Below, piece by piece: positions 53,912-62,801 of a stretch of DNA of 64,000 nt. Location: NCBI RefSeq assembly GCF_011046555.1, contig NZ_CP049246.1, positions 1,488,001 to 1,552,000 on the forward strand, read 5' to 3'. The stretch is from Sphingobacterium lactis (GTDB lineage Bacteria > Bacteroidota > Bacteroidia > Sphingobacteriales > Sphingobacteriaceae). Each line of letters opens with the position of its first letter. Within the stretch, counting starts at the first letter, position 1. A model generated the notes under the pieces. The model worked only from the letters and a program-made list of their open reading frames with translations. It was not told the DNA's origin and searched no databases. The position numbers and the translations under genes were made by a program.

Positions 53912-53919
53912 TATTTTTG
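53912..53919 (+). promoter_or_regulatory. Candidate -7 element abutting the priA start
   Basis: TATTTTTG, exact to TAnnTTTG, ends 3 bases before the ATG at 53923, so the predicted first base is the start codon itself. Confidence 0.45.
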
Positions 53920-53922
53920 TTT

Positions 53923-56403
53923 ATGTCTCAACTGGATCTGTCCTCAGGGAATCGTAAAACTTTATTTGTGGAGGTGGTGTTGCCTTTGGCGATTGCCAAG
54001 ACGTACACCTACCGGGTTCCACAGGAATTGAATGATAAGGTGCAAATTGGTGTGCGCGTTATTGTTCAATTTGGTCGCAACAAGATCTATTCAGGTATTG
54101 TGCGCACCATTACGACGGAGGCGCCGCAGCAGTACGAAGCTAAATATATCCTGGATGTCGCAGATCAAAAGCCCATCCTGCATGAGCGACAATTGGAGCT
54201 GTGGGATTGGATCGCGGAATACTACATGTGCTATGTGGGGGATGTGATGCAGGCCGCTTTGCCGGCTGCGCTGAAAATGGCTTCCGAAACCAAAATCGTA
54301 GCTTCCGATGATCCCAATCTGGACCGTTCAGCAGTATCCGATAAAGGGTATATGATTCTGGAAGCGTTGGATATCGCTGGCGAACTATCGGTAAACGATG
54401 TGATCAAGATATTGGGACAGAAAACTGTCTTTCCACTGCTGCGTAGTTTGTTTGAACATGGCTATATCCTCATCTCTGAGGAGATTAAGGAACGTTATAA
54501 ACCGAAAACAAAAGCTTACTTGCGGCTGGCTTCGGAATTTAACGATGCCGATGGTCGCCGCGAACTATTGGATAGCCTAAATCGGGCGCCAAAGCAACAG
54601 GATGCTATTATTGCTTTTCTACAGTTGCTGAAAACAAAGAATGATATCTCCCGGCAGGATGTAATGGAAGCGTCGGGGTGTGGTGCTGGAGCAATTACCG
54701 GTTTGATCGATAAAGGCGTACTGACTGTCGAAGAAAAAGTTGTCAGTCGATTCGAAGGAACGGATATTTTATTATCTCCAGACTTTACGTTCAGCGAGGC
54801 TCAACAGACTGCTTACGATAAAATAAAACTTGAATTTAAGGAAAAGGATGTCAATCTGCTGCATGGGGTAACCGCCTCAGGGAAGACGCAATTGTATATC
54901 CGACTCATTGAGGAAACACTTGCCCAAGGCAAGACGGCCCTATACCTGTTGCCTGAAATTGCGCTGACCGCACAGATTACTGAACGGTTGAAGTTGCATT
55001 TCGGTGATAAGTTAGGGGTGTACCATTCCAAGTTCAATGATAATGAACGCGCAGAAGTATGGCATAAGGTTAACAACTCCGAATTTAAGGTCGTTGTGGG
55101 CGCACGATCGTCTGTTTTCCTGCCGTTCCACAACTTGGGGCTGATCATTGTAGATGAAGAGCACGAGAATTCCTACAAACAATACGATCCGGCACCGCGC
55201 TACCATGCCCGCGATACCGCCATCTACCTGGCGCATCAACACCAAGCAAAGGTATTGTTGGGATCAGCGACACCATCGGTGGAAAGCTATTATAACGCCA
55301 AGGCAGGTAAGTATGGATTGATCGAGCTGTTGGAGCGTTATGGAGAAGCTAAGATGCCCGAGATTCAGATTATCGATATTACAGCAGCCTCCCGGAAGGA
55401 AGAGATGTTTTCCTACTTCAGTGCGGATCTGTTGCGCGAAATTGATGAGGCTGTAAAGCGTAAGGAACAGGTGATCCTCTTCCAGAATCGGCGCGGACAC
55501 ACCCCATTTCTCCAGTGTGGAACCTGTGGGTATGTCGCCAAATGCATCAATTGTGATGTCAGTTTAACCTTCCACAAATCGAGTAACCTGATGCATTGCC
55601 ATTACTGTGGTTTCTCCGAAGAACTGGTCCAGACCTGCCCAGCTTGCGGTTTGCCCAATATGCAAAGTAAGGGCTTCGGTACCGAAAGGGTGGAAGAGGA
55701 GCTGGAACTGCAGCTCCCGAATCTACGCATTGGTCGGTTGGACCTTGACTCCACCAAAGGGAAGTATGGTTTCGACAAGGTCATCTCCGCATTTGATAAT
55801 CAGGAATACGATGTGCTGATCGGTACGCAGATGATTACCAAAGGCCTTGATTTTGGGAATGTAACATTGATCGGTATTATCAACGCCGATTCCATGATCA
55901 ACTTCCCTGATTTTCGAGCATATGAGCGTGCCTTTTCACTATTTTCTCAGGTTTCGGGTCGTGCCGGTCGAAGGCAGACTCCAGGAAAGGTGATCATCCA
56001 GACCAACACGCCGAACCATCGGATTTTGGAACAGGTGACCAATCACAATTACCTGGATATGTTCATGACGGAGGTCACGGAACGAAAGAACTACCAATAT
56101 CCACCTTTCTATAGGCTCATCAAATTGGATGTAAAACATACGGACCAAGATCTGGTGAACCACGCTGCCAAAAACCTGGCATCGCTTTTACGCCAGCAAT
56201 TGGGTGCAAGGGTCCTCGGACCAGAACCTCCACTGGTGGCCCGTGTTCGGAATAACTACATCCAGACCATTACCCTCAAGATTGAACGGCAACAGATTTC
56301 CATTGTGAAAGTGAAGGAGCTGATCAAACAGGCTCTCCTGCATTTTGAACTCGATAAGAAGAATAAAGGGGTACGCGTGCAGATAGATGTCGATCCGTAT
56401 TAA
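53923..56403 (+). CDS. priA: Primosomal replication restart helicase PriA
   Basis: An 826-residue superfamily 2 helicase that reloads the replisome at stalled forks. The 3'-DNA-binding domain starts at about residue 10 (KTLFVEVVLPLAIAKTYTY); the helicase core has GVTASGKTQLY (Walker A), VDEEHENSYK (DEEH box) and GSATPSVES; the zinc-binding insert has CGTCGYVAKCINC and CHYCGF, CPACG. MSQLD was taken as start; an in-frame ATG at 53908 adds five residues but lies upstream of the -7 box. The stop overlaps the convergent PepSY gene by 4 bases. Confidence 0.96.
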   Translation: MSQLDLSSGNRKTLFVEVVLPLAIAKTYTYRVPQELNDKVQIGVRVIVQFGRNKIYSGIVRTITTEAPQQYEAKYILDVADQKPILHERQLELWDWIAEYYMCYVGDVMQAALPAALKMASETKIVASDDPNLDRSAVSDKGYMILEALDIAGELSVNDVIKILGQKTVFPLLRSLFEHGYILISEEIKERYKPKTKAYLRLASEFNDADGRRELLDSLNRAPKQQDAIIAFLQLLKTKNDISRQDVMEASGCGAGAITGLIDKGVLTVEEKVVSRFEGTDILLSPDFTFSEAQQTAYDKIKLEFKEKDVNLLHGVTASGKTQLYIRLIEETLAQGKTALYLLPEIALTAQITERLKLHFGDKLGVYHSKFNDNERAEVWHKVNNSEFKVVVGARSSVFLPFHNLGLIIVDEEHENSYKQYDPAPRYHARDTAIYLAHQHQAKVLLGSATPSVESYYNAKAGKYGLIELLERYGEAKMPEIQIIDITAASRKEEMFSYFSADLLREIDEAVKRKEQVILFQNRRGHTPFLQCGTCGYVAKCINCDVSLTFHKSSNLMHCHYCGFSEELVQTCPACGLPNMQSKGFGTERVEEELELQLPNLRIGRLDLDSTKGKYGFDKVISAFDNQEYDVLIGTQMITKGLDFGNVTLIGIINADSMINFPDFRAYERAFSLFSQVSGRAGRRQTPGKVIIQTNTPNHRILEQVTNHNYLDMFMTEVTERKNYQYPPFYRLIKLDVKHTDQDLVNHAAKNLASLLRQQLGARVLGPEPPLVARVRNNYIQTITLKIERQQISIVKVKELIKQALLHFELDKKNKGVRVQIDVDPY

Positions 56404-57587
56404 GCGTTGGTTTGAAGAACCTTCTTTTTCTTTTTTGTCTTTCGTGCCTGTGCCTGCACCTTGTGGCGCCACAGGATAAACCCTGTTACGGGTAAGACAG
56501 CACAGAAAAGAGAAATGATAAAAGCCAGTATTTTCGTAGGCAGACCGCCGATATTACCGGTATGGAGGTCGTAATTCAAGGTTCCGATCCGATCGCCCAA
56601 CTGAAGTGTGGCAGGCGCATTGACCCGGTCGACTTTATTCTCCGCTTTGCTGAAGTAATACCATTTGAAATCTCCCGTTTTCATTTCCTGCATCCGAATC
56701 TGGACATCAAAAGTCTCATTTTCTGGTTTGCTGCTGCGGATGGACATCATTCCCGATTGAGGGTATTTCTTTAGGAGGAAATGTAGGGCATTGTCCAGTT
56801 GTTCGCCATTTTGAAAATGCATGGGAATGGATGTAACCGGTGGCGGAGCATCCACTTTCTGTTGGCTGTCCAGGGCATTGAAAAATTGGATATATCCCGT
56901 CTTGAAAGATGGATACGTAAAGACCAGCCCCGTAATAGCAATGACCAACGCCAATAGGAAGGAGTAAAATCCCATGACATTGTGAAGGTCGTAATTCAGT
57001 CTTTTCCACTTGGCTTTCCAGTCGATCCACACACTGCGTTTCAATGCCTTGCCCCGCCAGCGTTTCGGCCACCACAGGACCATTCCGGAAATTAGGGTAA
57101 CCACAAAAATGATGGTGGACACCCCGACAACCCATGTGCCGACTTTTTTGCCCAATAGGAGGTTCATGTGCAGTTGCAGGGTGATCTGGAAAAACTCAGT
57201 TTTTGAATTTTCAATGGCAACGAGTTGACCGGTATAGGGATTCATGAAAATCCGTTTATAGGTTTTAAACTGGTTCCAATACCCAAAAGCAGTGTTATCC
57301 ACATCCTGTATACGAAATATCCAGGATCGGTTCTTTGCCGGGTAGAGGTCGACACGCGAAACCTGTTCATTTGCTTGAAGATGTTTCTCGGCAGATGCAC
57401 GCAGCGTACTGAGCGGAAGTGCATCACCGGTATAGGTATCCTCAAGGAAGTATTTTTCGGGGTAGCATAGGAGTTTGAGTTCATCCACAAAGGTGTAGAT
57501 ACAACCCGTAAGACCAAGGATGACAACGACAATTCCCGTTGTTAGCCCGAGCCACTTGTGCAACCATAGGATACCCCGTTTTATCAT
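56400..57587 (-). CDS. PepSY-associated membrane protein (putative ferric-siderophore reductase)
   Basis: A 395-residue inner membrane protein with four main hydrophobic segments and two PepSY-like periplasmic regions. WLHKWLGLTTGIVVVILGLTG at the N-terminus and MVLWWPKRW, NYDLHNVMGFYSFLLALVIAITG in the middle carry His typical of this heme-type membrane reductase family. The C-terminus is Lys-rich. It begins 1 base after the stop of the TonB-dependent receptor, so the two form an iron-uptake pair: the receptor imports the chelate, this protein probably helps reduce and release iron. Confidence 0.85.
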   Translation of the reverse strand: MIKRGILWLHKWLGLTTGIVVVILGLTGCIYTFVDELKLLCYPEKYFLEDTYTGDALPLSTLRASAEKHLQANEQVSRVDLYPAKNRSWIFRIQDVDNTAFGYWNQFKTYKRIFMNPYTGQLVAIENSKTEFFQITLQLHMNLLLGKKVGTWVVGVSTIIFVVTLISGMVLWWPKRWRGKALKRSVWIDWKAKWKRLNYDLHNVMGFYSFLLALVIAITGLVFTYPSFKTGYIQFFNALDSQQKVDAPPPVTSIPMHFQNGEQLDNALHFLLKKYPQSGMMSIRSSKPENETFDVQIRMQEMKTGDFKWYYFSKAENKVDRVNAPATLQLGDRIGTLNYDLHTGNIGGLPTKILAFIISLFCAVLPVTGFILWRHKVQAQARKTKKKKKVLQTNA

Positions 57588-57588
57588 C

Positions 57589-59922
57589 TTAGAATCTGTA
57601 ATTGATATTCAGTGATGCTGTAGTGCCAGTTCCCTTTACATATTCCGCATCCACGGCGCGGTATTGGCTGACAACAGGGAAATAGTCTTTATTCAAAAGA
57701 TTTTCAATACCCAATCCGACAGCCCAATTACGGTTGATCCGGTAGCTACCTGTCAGGTTGAACAGGTCGATGGACTTGACACGACCTTCACTGTTCTTGT
57801 ACACCCCTTTGTCATTCGGTTCGAAACGATCCCTTGATCCGGTAAGGATATAGTGGAGTTGGAGGTTCAAAGCAGGAATGGGACTATAATAGACATATGC
57901 TGTGGCTTTATCCGGTGTTATGCGCGTACCATTGAGGTAGTGGTCTTCATTTTCGGAATCTTCCGCTTTACCTTCCACATGGGTATAGGTCCCACCAAGG
58001 GTCCAGGTATCGGATAGTCTCGCGTTCAGGGCAAATTCTACACCCTGCACCTTTTCTGGTAATCGCTGAGCAACCAGATAGCCATTTACATCGACCAATT
58101 CCACCCCCAATTTCGAGGTACTGTAGTAATAGGCGGCCGAGAAATTGAAGATGCTGTAATTGCTGCTGAACCCGATTTCATAGTTATTGGTGATAACCGG
58201 ATCGGTTTTGATGCTGTCCAAATCGTTGTCTGTAGCGCGGCGTACGATTCGGCCCAACTCATTGATGGCAAATCCCTGTGAAAAGCTTACAAAAGGATTG
58301 AAGAAATCAAATTTATTGTAGCGAAGTCCGGCATTGAATGTTGCGCCTTTATAAGGTATTTCTCCCCCTGTAACCGCGATGCTGCCCTCGTTGTTCGGAC
58401 CTGAGGCAATGGTATGGAAATCCTTGATCTTCACGGTTGCATTTTCATACCGAACACCCCCTTTAAAGATCAGGTTCTCAAAGAAGTCAACACGCAATTG
58501 TGCATAGGGTGCAAAATTAACCATATTCATGTCAGGAATATAGATCCGGCCATCGGTCAGGTTCTGGTCTGTAATATCGTTGAGTAAGTCCAAGCCATAA
58601 GTTACATCCGCTTGGGAATTCAGCAATCGAAATGGCGTATTCAGGTTCAGGCGAAGTCCTTTTTTCTCCGAATTGATCTGGGTCTGTCCCGGACCGTACC
58701 ATGCAGTGCCCTTTTCTATATAGCGGTTCATGGACCGGAAGGTGTTGTAGTACAGCGATGCTTGCAGGGAGGTTTTTCCGATCAGGTTGTTCTTGCTGTA
58801 GGTAAGCATGGCATTGTGGTTATACGGTGTACCGGTAGGCTTTCCTGGGTCTTCACCCGCTATACCGATCGTAGCTTCCGAACCGTATTTGCCGACTTTA
58901 CTGATGTACTTCGCATGCTGGCTGCTGTTGAAGAAATTATACAGCAACGATATGGAGGAAGTGGTGTCGATTTCATAACCGACTTTTAAAAACGCATTGT
59001 ATTGGTAAGAGTTGGACAAGCCATCGGTTTGGCCCAATGGAAGTCCGTCGGCGTCACGCTGTAGACCTGTATAATCCACAGTTCCGCTTACGGTATAGTT
59101 CCATTTATTTGCGCGACCAAAGAAGGATTGATCGACACGGTAGCCAAATGTTTCACTGCTGTGGTACGGATTTAAGGTACTGCTCAGGTTGGTGCTGCCC
59201 GAAAATGGTTTGTTACTGTCTTTATTCGTCTTGGTAATGTAGTTGATGATACCTCCGGCAGATCCATTTCCATAAATCGAAGTTGCGCCCTTAATGACCT
59301 CCACGCGTTCGATCACCGCTGGATCGATGGAGCGGATATCCCGTGCCCCGTTCATCAATGGGGTAGATTGTGGAATTCCATCGATCAATACTAAGACCGA
59401 ACGGCCACGAAGTGTTTGCCCGGTATTGGTCGCCTTGTTGTTGCTTACACCCAATCCCGGGACTGTATTTCCAAGGATGTTGGAAATATTGGTGCTGATC
59501 TGACTTTGTGCTTCAATTTCCTTGCTGGTCAGGATCGTGATCGAAGAGGGCACTGTGGAAATGTGTTCCGGTTTACGCCCCGCCGTAACCACAATCTCAT
59601 CCAGGTTATTTTTCTCTTGAAGAACAAATTGAAGGGGGGATGTGAGTGTATCGGTCCGGAAGGTGTATTTAATCGGTTCGAAACCTGTATAGGATAATTG
59701 CAATTGGATGGGTTGTTTGAAGTCATTTAAGCTATAGCTAAATTCTCCATTGCTATCCGTTCGGCCCAAGGATTTTCCGTTGATCCGAATGTTTACATCC
59801 GCTTGCGGACGTAAATCTGGAGATTGAACCTGGATGTTAAATTCTTGTGCAAAAGCAATTTGAATCAAAAATAAAAGGGTAATTACGACTTTGTATGTTG
59901 CGTTTTTGCTTAGGTAATGCAT
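57589..59922 (-). CDS. TonB-dependent siderophore-type receptor
   Basis: A 777-residue outer membrane receptor. A signal peptide precedes AQEFN (cleavage near residue 26 of the chosen start), then a carboxypeptidase-regulatory-like domain (to about 105), a plug (about 110-235, LDEIVVTAGRKPEHISTVPSS, VLVIDG-like and RVEVIKGATSIYGNGSAGG) and a 22-strand barrel ending in LNINYRF with terminal Phe. The in-frame ATG at 60000 was rejected since the -7 box at 59956-59963 lies downstream of it. Pairing with the PepSY gene points to ferric siderophores; the ligand is unknown. Confidence 0.92.
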   Translation of the reverse strand: MHYLSKNATYKVVITLLFLIQIAFAQEFNIQVQSPDLRPQADVNIRINGKSLGRTDSNGEFSYSLNDFKQPIQLQLSYTGFEPIKYTFRTDTLTSPLQFVLQEKNNLDEIVVTAGRKPEHISTVPSSITILTSKEIEAQSQISTNISNILGNTVPGLGVSNNKATNTGQTLRGRSVLVLIDGIPQSTPLMNGARDIRSIDPAVIERVEVIKGATSIYGNGSAGGIINYITKTNKDSNKPFSGSTNLSSTLNPYHSSETFGYRVDQSFFGRANKWNYTVSGTVDYTGLQRDADGLPLGQTDGLSNSYQYNAFLKVGYEIDTTSSISLLYNFFNSSQHAKYISKVGKYGSEATIGIAGEDPGKPTGTPYNHNAMLTYSKNNLIGKTSLQASLYYNTFRSMNRYIEKGTAWYGPGQTQINSEKKGLRLNLNTPFRLLNSQADVTYGLDLLNDITDQNLTDGRIYIPDMNMVNFAPYAQLRVDFFENLIFKGGVRYENATVKIKDFHTIASGPNNEGSIAVTGGEIPYKGATFNAGLRYNKFDFFNPFVSFSQGFAINELGRIVRRATDNDLDSIKTDPVITNNYEIGFSSNYSIFNFSAAYYYSTSKLGVELVDVNGYLVAQRLPEKVQGVEFALNARLSDTWTLGGTYTHVEGKAEDSENEDHYLNGTRITPDKATAYVYYSPIPALNLQLHYILTGSRDRFEPNDKGVYKNSEGRVKSIDLFNLTGSYRINRNWAVGLGIENLLNKDYFPVVSQYRAVDAEYVKGTGTTASLNINYRF

Positions 59923-59955
59923 CTTATTCTTATTTAGAACAATTAAAAATTGAGC

Positions 59956-60001
59956 CAAAAATAGATAAAGAATCATGAATTGCAATAACAAAATTTGCAA
60001 T
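59956..60001 (-). promoter_or_regulatory. Receptor promoter with overlapping inverted repeat
   Basis: The minus strand has TATTTTTG at -7 (59956-59963). The inverted repeat ATTGCAA (59979-59985) N9 TTGCAAT (59995-60001) lies across the -33 region, where an iron-responsive or other regulator could bind. It does not match the classical Fur box. Confidence 0.5.
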
Positions 60002-60052
60002 TATTTTAAAATGATGAATAATCTAGTTAAGATTAGCTATTTGTGGAATGGG

Positions 60053-60721
60053 TTATTCCGTTTTCCAATCGATGCTACCGAGGTATTTACTGCTTGTGCA
60101 AGGTGTCAAATCGTTGATGGGGCCAAAGGCAATATAAACATGGTATTTGATCTTTTTAAGGGATTTCCCCAAGGGGATAAGTTGTTGTGCACTAAGGGGC
60201 GAATTGCCGTACATCTCTGCGATGATGGGATGCTTTGTTGGTTTGTCCGGAAACAAGAGAACCATGGCCTTGTATTCCGCCATTTTCTCCTTGATCTGCA
60301 ATTGCGGATTGAGTGTCCAACTGATGGAGAGAATCTGCTGCTCGGCACTGATATGTAATGCAGCGCTGTCGATTGGATTGGCAGGTCCTTGGCTGAAAGA
60401 GAACTTTTCCCAGAGGATTTGCAGTTCTGTTTCGCTTTCATCGATAGCATGCTGCAGATTATAGGATAACGCTGCATTCTGGGGATTGAAATTCGGGAAA
60501 TAATATTTAAATCCGCGTTTCACAAAGGGTTGGATGAATGAAAGGTGCTGCTGCATAAGTTTAAGCTTGACCTGCTGGTTACTGGGGTTCTCGGAATTTG
60601 GCTTCATGGAAAATTGCTCTTGATCTTTCTGGAAATGGACAACGCCCTTGTTCGTGACATTGGCGGATTTATGTGCCTGTCCTGAAACCTTACCAATGTT
60701 CGATACATTTTTTGCTGCCAT
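60053..60721 (-). CDS. DUF6266-like protein of unknown function
   Basis: A 222-residue protein without signal peptide or membrane helix. The pattern GKVSGQAHKSANVTNKGVVHF, then NQQVKLKLMQQHLSFIQPFVKRGFKYYFPNFNPQNAALSYNLQHAI resembles the DUF6266 family found in Bacteroidota; the match is from memory of pattern, not a search. No neighbour gives a role: the receptor gene downstream has its own promoter. The 148 bases upstream (60722-60869) are AT-rich with nothing recognised. Confidence 0.6.
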   Translation of the reverse strand: MAAKNVSNIGKVSGQAHKSANVTNKGVVHFQKDQEQFSMKPNSENPSNQQVKLKLMQQHLSFIQPFVKRGFKYYFPNFNPQNAALSYNLQHAIDESETELQILWEKFSFSQGPANPIDSAALHISAEQQILSISWTLNPQLQIKEKMAEYKAMVLLFPDKPTKHPIIAEMYGNSPLSAQQLIPLGKSLKKIKYHVYIAFGPINDLTPCTSSKYLGSIDWKTE

Positions 60722-60869
60722 AAAGAAAGAATAATATGTTTTTATAAATATATTAATTTTCTTTTTGTGAAAATAATTATTCCTGATTATGAACAGGAAA
60801 GTTTGGGGAGTTTAAAAGAAAGGAAGGATTTGTGTCGGGCGTAGGTGCTACGCCCTTTGGGAGAATCTT

Positions 60870-61526
60870 TTACCAGGCTTGATCGCCCACCAGTGGAACG
60901 AACCGGAAGGTGTCTAGTTCAATGCGCTCGAAGTCATTTTCACCGACCCGCAGAATGGTGACCATTTTCTGGAATTTCTCATCGCCTACAGGAATCACCA
61001 ATAAACCACCCAAGCGGAGTTGCTTCAACATTTTTTCCGGCACGAACGGCGCTCCGGCAGTCACGATGATCTTGTCATAAGGTGCATGTTCCGGAATGCC
61101 CTTGGAACCATCACCCAGAAAGAAATTCGGCTTGTACCCCATATATGGTAATACTTGGATAGTTCTGTTAAACAGGTTTTCCTGGCGTTCAATGGTGTAT
61201 ACCTTTGCCCCCAATTCCAGGAGGATGCAGGTCTGGTAGCCAGAGCCCGTCCCGATTTCCAACACTTTATCACCCTTACGGATGTGCAACAGCTGACTTT
61301 GGTAGGCTACGGTGTAAGGTTGAGAAATGGTCTGTCCATCCCCGATTGGGAAAGCAATATCACGATAAGCTTGGTTCCAGAACGTCTCGTCGAAGAAATA
61401 ATGGCGTGGCACTTTTCCGATCGCCCGTAAGACCTGCTGATCTTCGATGCCTCGTTTTTCCAGATGCCTCACCAATTGTTTCCGCGCGCCCTGCTCCCTG
61501 TAATTGTCAATAAACTTATACGCCAT
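60870..61526 (-). CDS. pcm: Protein-L-isoaspartate O-methyltransferase
   Basis: A 218-residue SAM-dependent methyltransferase that repairs isoaspartyl residues. The catalytic segment is AFPIGDGQTISQPYTVA, motif I VLEIGTGSGYQTCILLELGAKVYTIER, and the late YDKIIVTAGAPFVPEKMLKQL and GGLLVIPVG. An open frame runs 79 codons further upstream, but MAYKF at 61526 gives the normal family length and a -7 box (61533-61540) ends just before it, so the upstream part was rejected. Confidence 0.95.
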   Translation of the reverse strand: MAYKFIDNYREQGARKQLVRHLEKRGIEDQQVLRAIGKVPRHYFFDETFWNQAYRDIAFPIGDGQTISQPYTVAYQSQLLHIRKGDKVLEIGTGSGYQTCILLELGAKVYTIERQENLFNRTIQVLPYMGYKPNFFLGDGSKGIPEHAPYDKIIVTAGAPFVPEKMLKQLRLGGLLVIPVGDEKFQKMVTILRVGENDFERIELDTFRFVPLVGDQAW

Positions 61527-61532
61527 ATTCTT

Positions 61533-61540
61533 CAAAATTA
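61533..61540 (-). promoter_or_regulatory. Candidate -7 element abutting the pcm start
   Basis: The minus strand reads TAATTTTG, exact to TAnnTTTG, ending 6 bases before the ATG. Confidence 0.5.
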
Positions 61541-61795
61541 GCCTTATTTTATCACATTCCCGACGTAAAAATGCAAAACATTCACCATCAGAACTGTTAT
61601 TAATTTTCGGCATAAATATTAGCCTCCTGCTATTTTTTTGTACATTTATAGTTGCGGACGGTGTACAAAGTAGCGGCGATAAATTATTCCGGAATTGCAA
61701 GCGCATGGCTGTCATGGCATTCATGCCGATCCCGAATAGTATTTGGCGGTTTCCGATTACCATCCCACAGTTTGTCCATTCAAATTTCGAGATAT

Positions 61796-62656
61796 ATGAA
61801 AAAGCTATCCCTGCTGTTCGTTGTGCTCCTGTTGCAACTGCAGTTTATTTTTGCCCAAGAGAAAAAGTCCCCATCCGATGATGACGTTATGAAAGTATTG
61901 GCTATCGGGAATAGTTTTTCGGAAGATGCGCTAGAAAATTACCTGCATGAGTTGGCAACTGCAGCAGGCAAAAAGATCGTCATCGGAAACCTATATATCG
62001 GTGGAGCACCGCTTGAGCTGCACCTCAACAATGCGCATAACAACCTGAAGGCTTACAGTTACCGTAAGATCGGTGAGGACGGAAAGAAGGTTACGAAAGA
62101 TAGTACCAGTCTGGAAGATGCCCTAGCCGATGAGAATTGGGATTATGTCAGCTTGCAACAGGCAAGTCCGCTATCCGGAAAACTTGATGTCATCAATGAA
62201 TCCCTGACTGACTTGTGGACCTATGTATTTGCGCATGTCCATTCCTCCACTAAATTACTGTATCACCAAACATGGGCTTACCAACAGGATTCCAAGCACG
62301 AAGGCTTCAAAAACTATAACAATGACCAGCTGACGATGTATGACAGCATCATGCATGTGAGCAAAGAATTGGAGAAAATCGGCGATTATGCCTTTATCGT
62401 ACCTTCGGGAACGGCGATTCAAAACTTCCGCACAAGCTCGGTAGGCGATAAGTTGACCCGAGATGGATACCACCTGAACCTGGATTACGGACGATACGCA
62501 GCCGCCCTGACGTGGTACGGTAAATTGTTCAACCTCGACCCGAGGAAGACAACCTACAAACCCGAGAAAGTATCGGATCTGGAAGCGAAAATAGCACGCG
62601 AGGCTGCACATAAAGCCATAAGGAAGCCCTACAAGATTTCAAAGATCAGAAAGTAA
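61796..62656 (+). CDS. DUF4886-type SGNH hydrolase-like exported protein
   Basis: A 286-residue protein with a signal peptide (MKKLSLLFVVLLLQ, cleavage after IFAQ near residue 21). VLAIGNSFSEDALENYL carries the Ser of an SGNH-hydrolase first block, WDYVSLQQASPLSG a middle block, and DGYHLNLDYGRYAAALTWY a late block with His, the pattern of DUF4886. Such proteins are presumed esterases acting on cell-surface or plant sugars; no substrate is suggested by the neighbours. An in-frame ATG at 61652 would remove the signal and was rejected. Confidence 0.82.
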   Translation: MKKLSLLFVVLLLQLQFIFAQEKKSPSDDDVMKVLAIGNSFSEDALENYLHELATAAGKKIVIGNLYIGGAPLELHLNNAHNNLKAYSYRKIGEDGKKVTKDSTSLEDALADENWDYVSLQQASPLSGKLDVINESLTDLWTYVFAHVHSSTKLLYHQTWAYQQDSKHEGFKNYNNDQLTMYDSIMHVSKELEKIGDYAFIVPSGTAIQNFRTSSVGDKLTRDGYHLNLDYGRYAAALTWYGKLFNLDPRKTTYKPEKVSDLEAKIAREAAHKAIRKPYKISKIRK

Positions 62657-62673
62657 CGATCGATATACAGAAG

Positions 62674-62699
62674 AAGCATCGCCCACGCGGTGCTTTTTT
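62674..62699 (+). terminator. Terminator of the DUF4886 gene
   Basis: AAGCATCGC (62674-62682) pairs with GCGGTGCTT (62687-62695) with one G-U pair, followed by a T run. Confidence 0.85.
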
Positions 62700-62801
62700 C
62701 TTTTGGCGTCGGCTATAGCTCATGGATTTTTGTCTGCGGATGCGGGAATACTTTTGCGCTTGCTGACCGGAAATTCCGCGCCTAATCCTTACCTTAGTGC
62801 C

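Noticed and set aside
61527-61763. 79-codon N-terminal extension of pcm
   Set aside because: It would exceed the family length, lacks similarity and starts upstream of the -7 box at 61533-61540.
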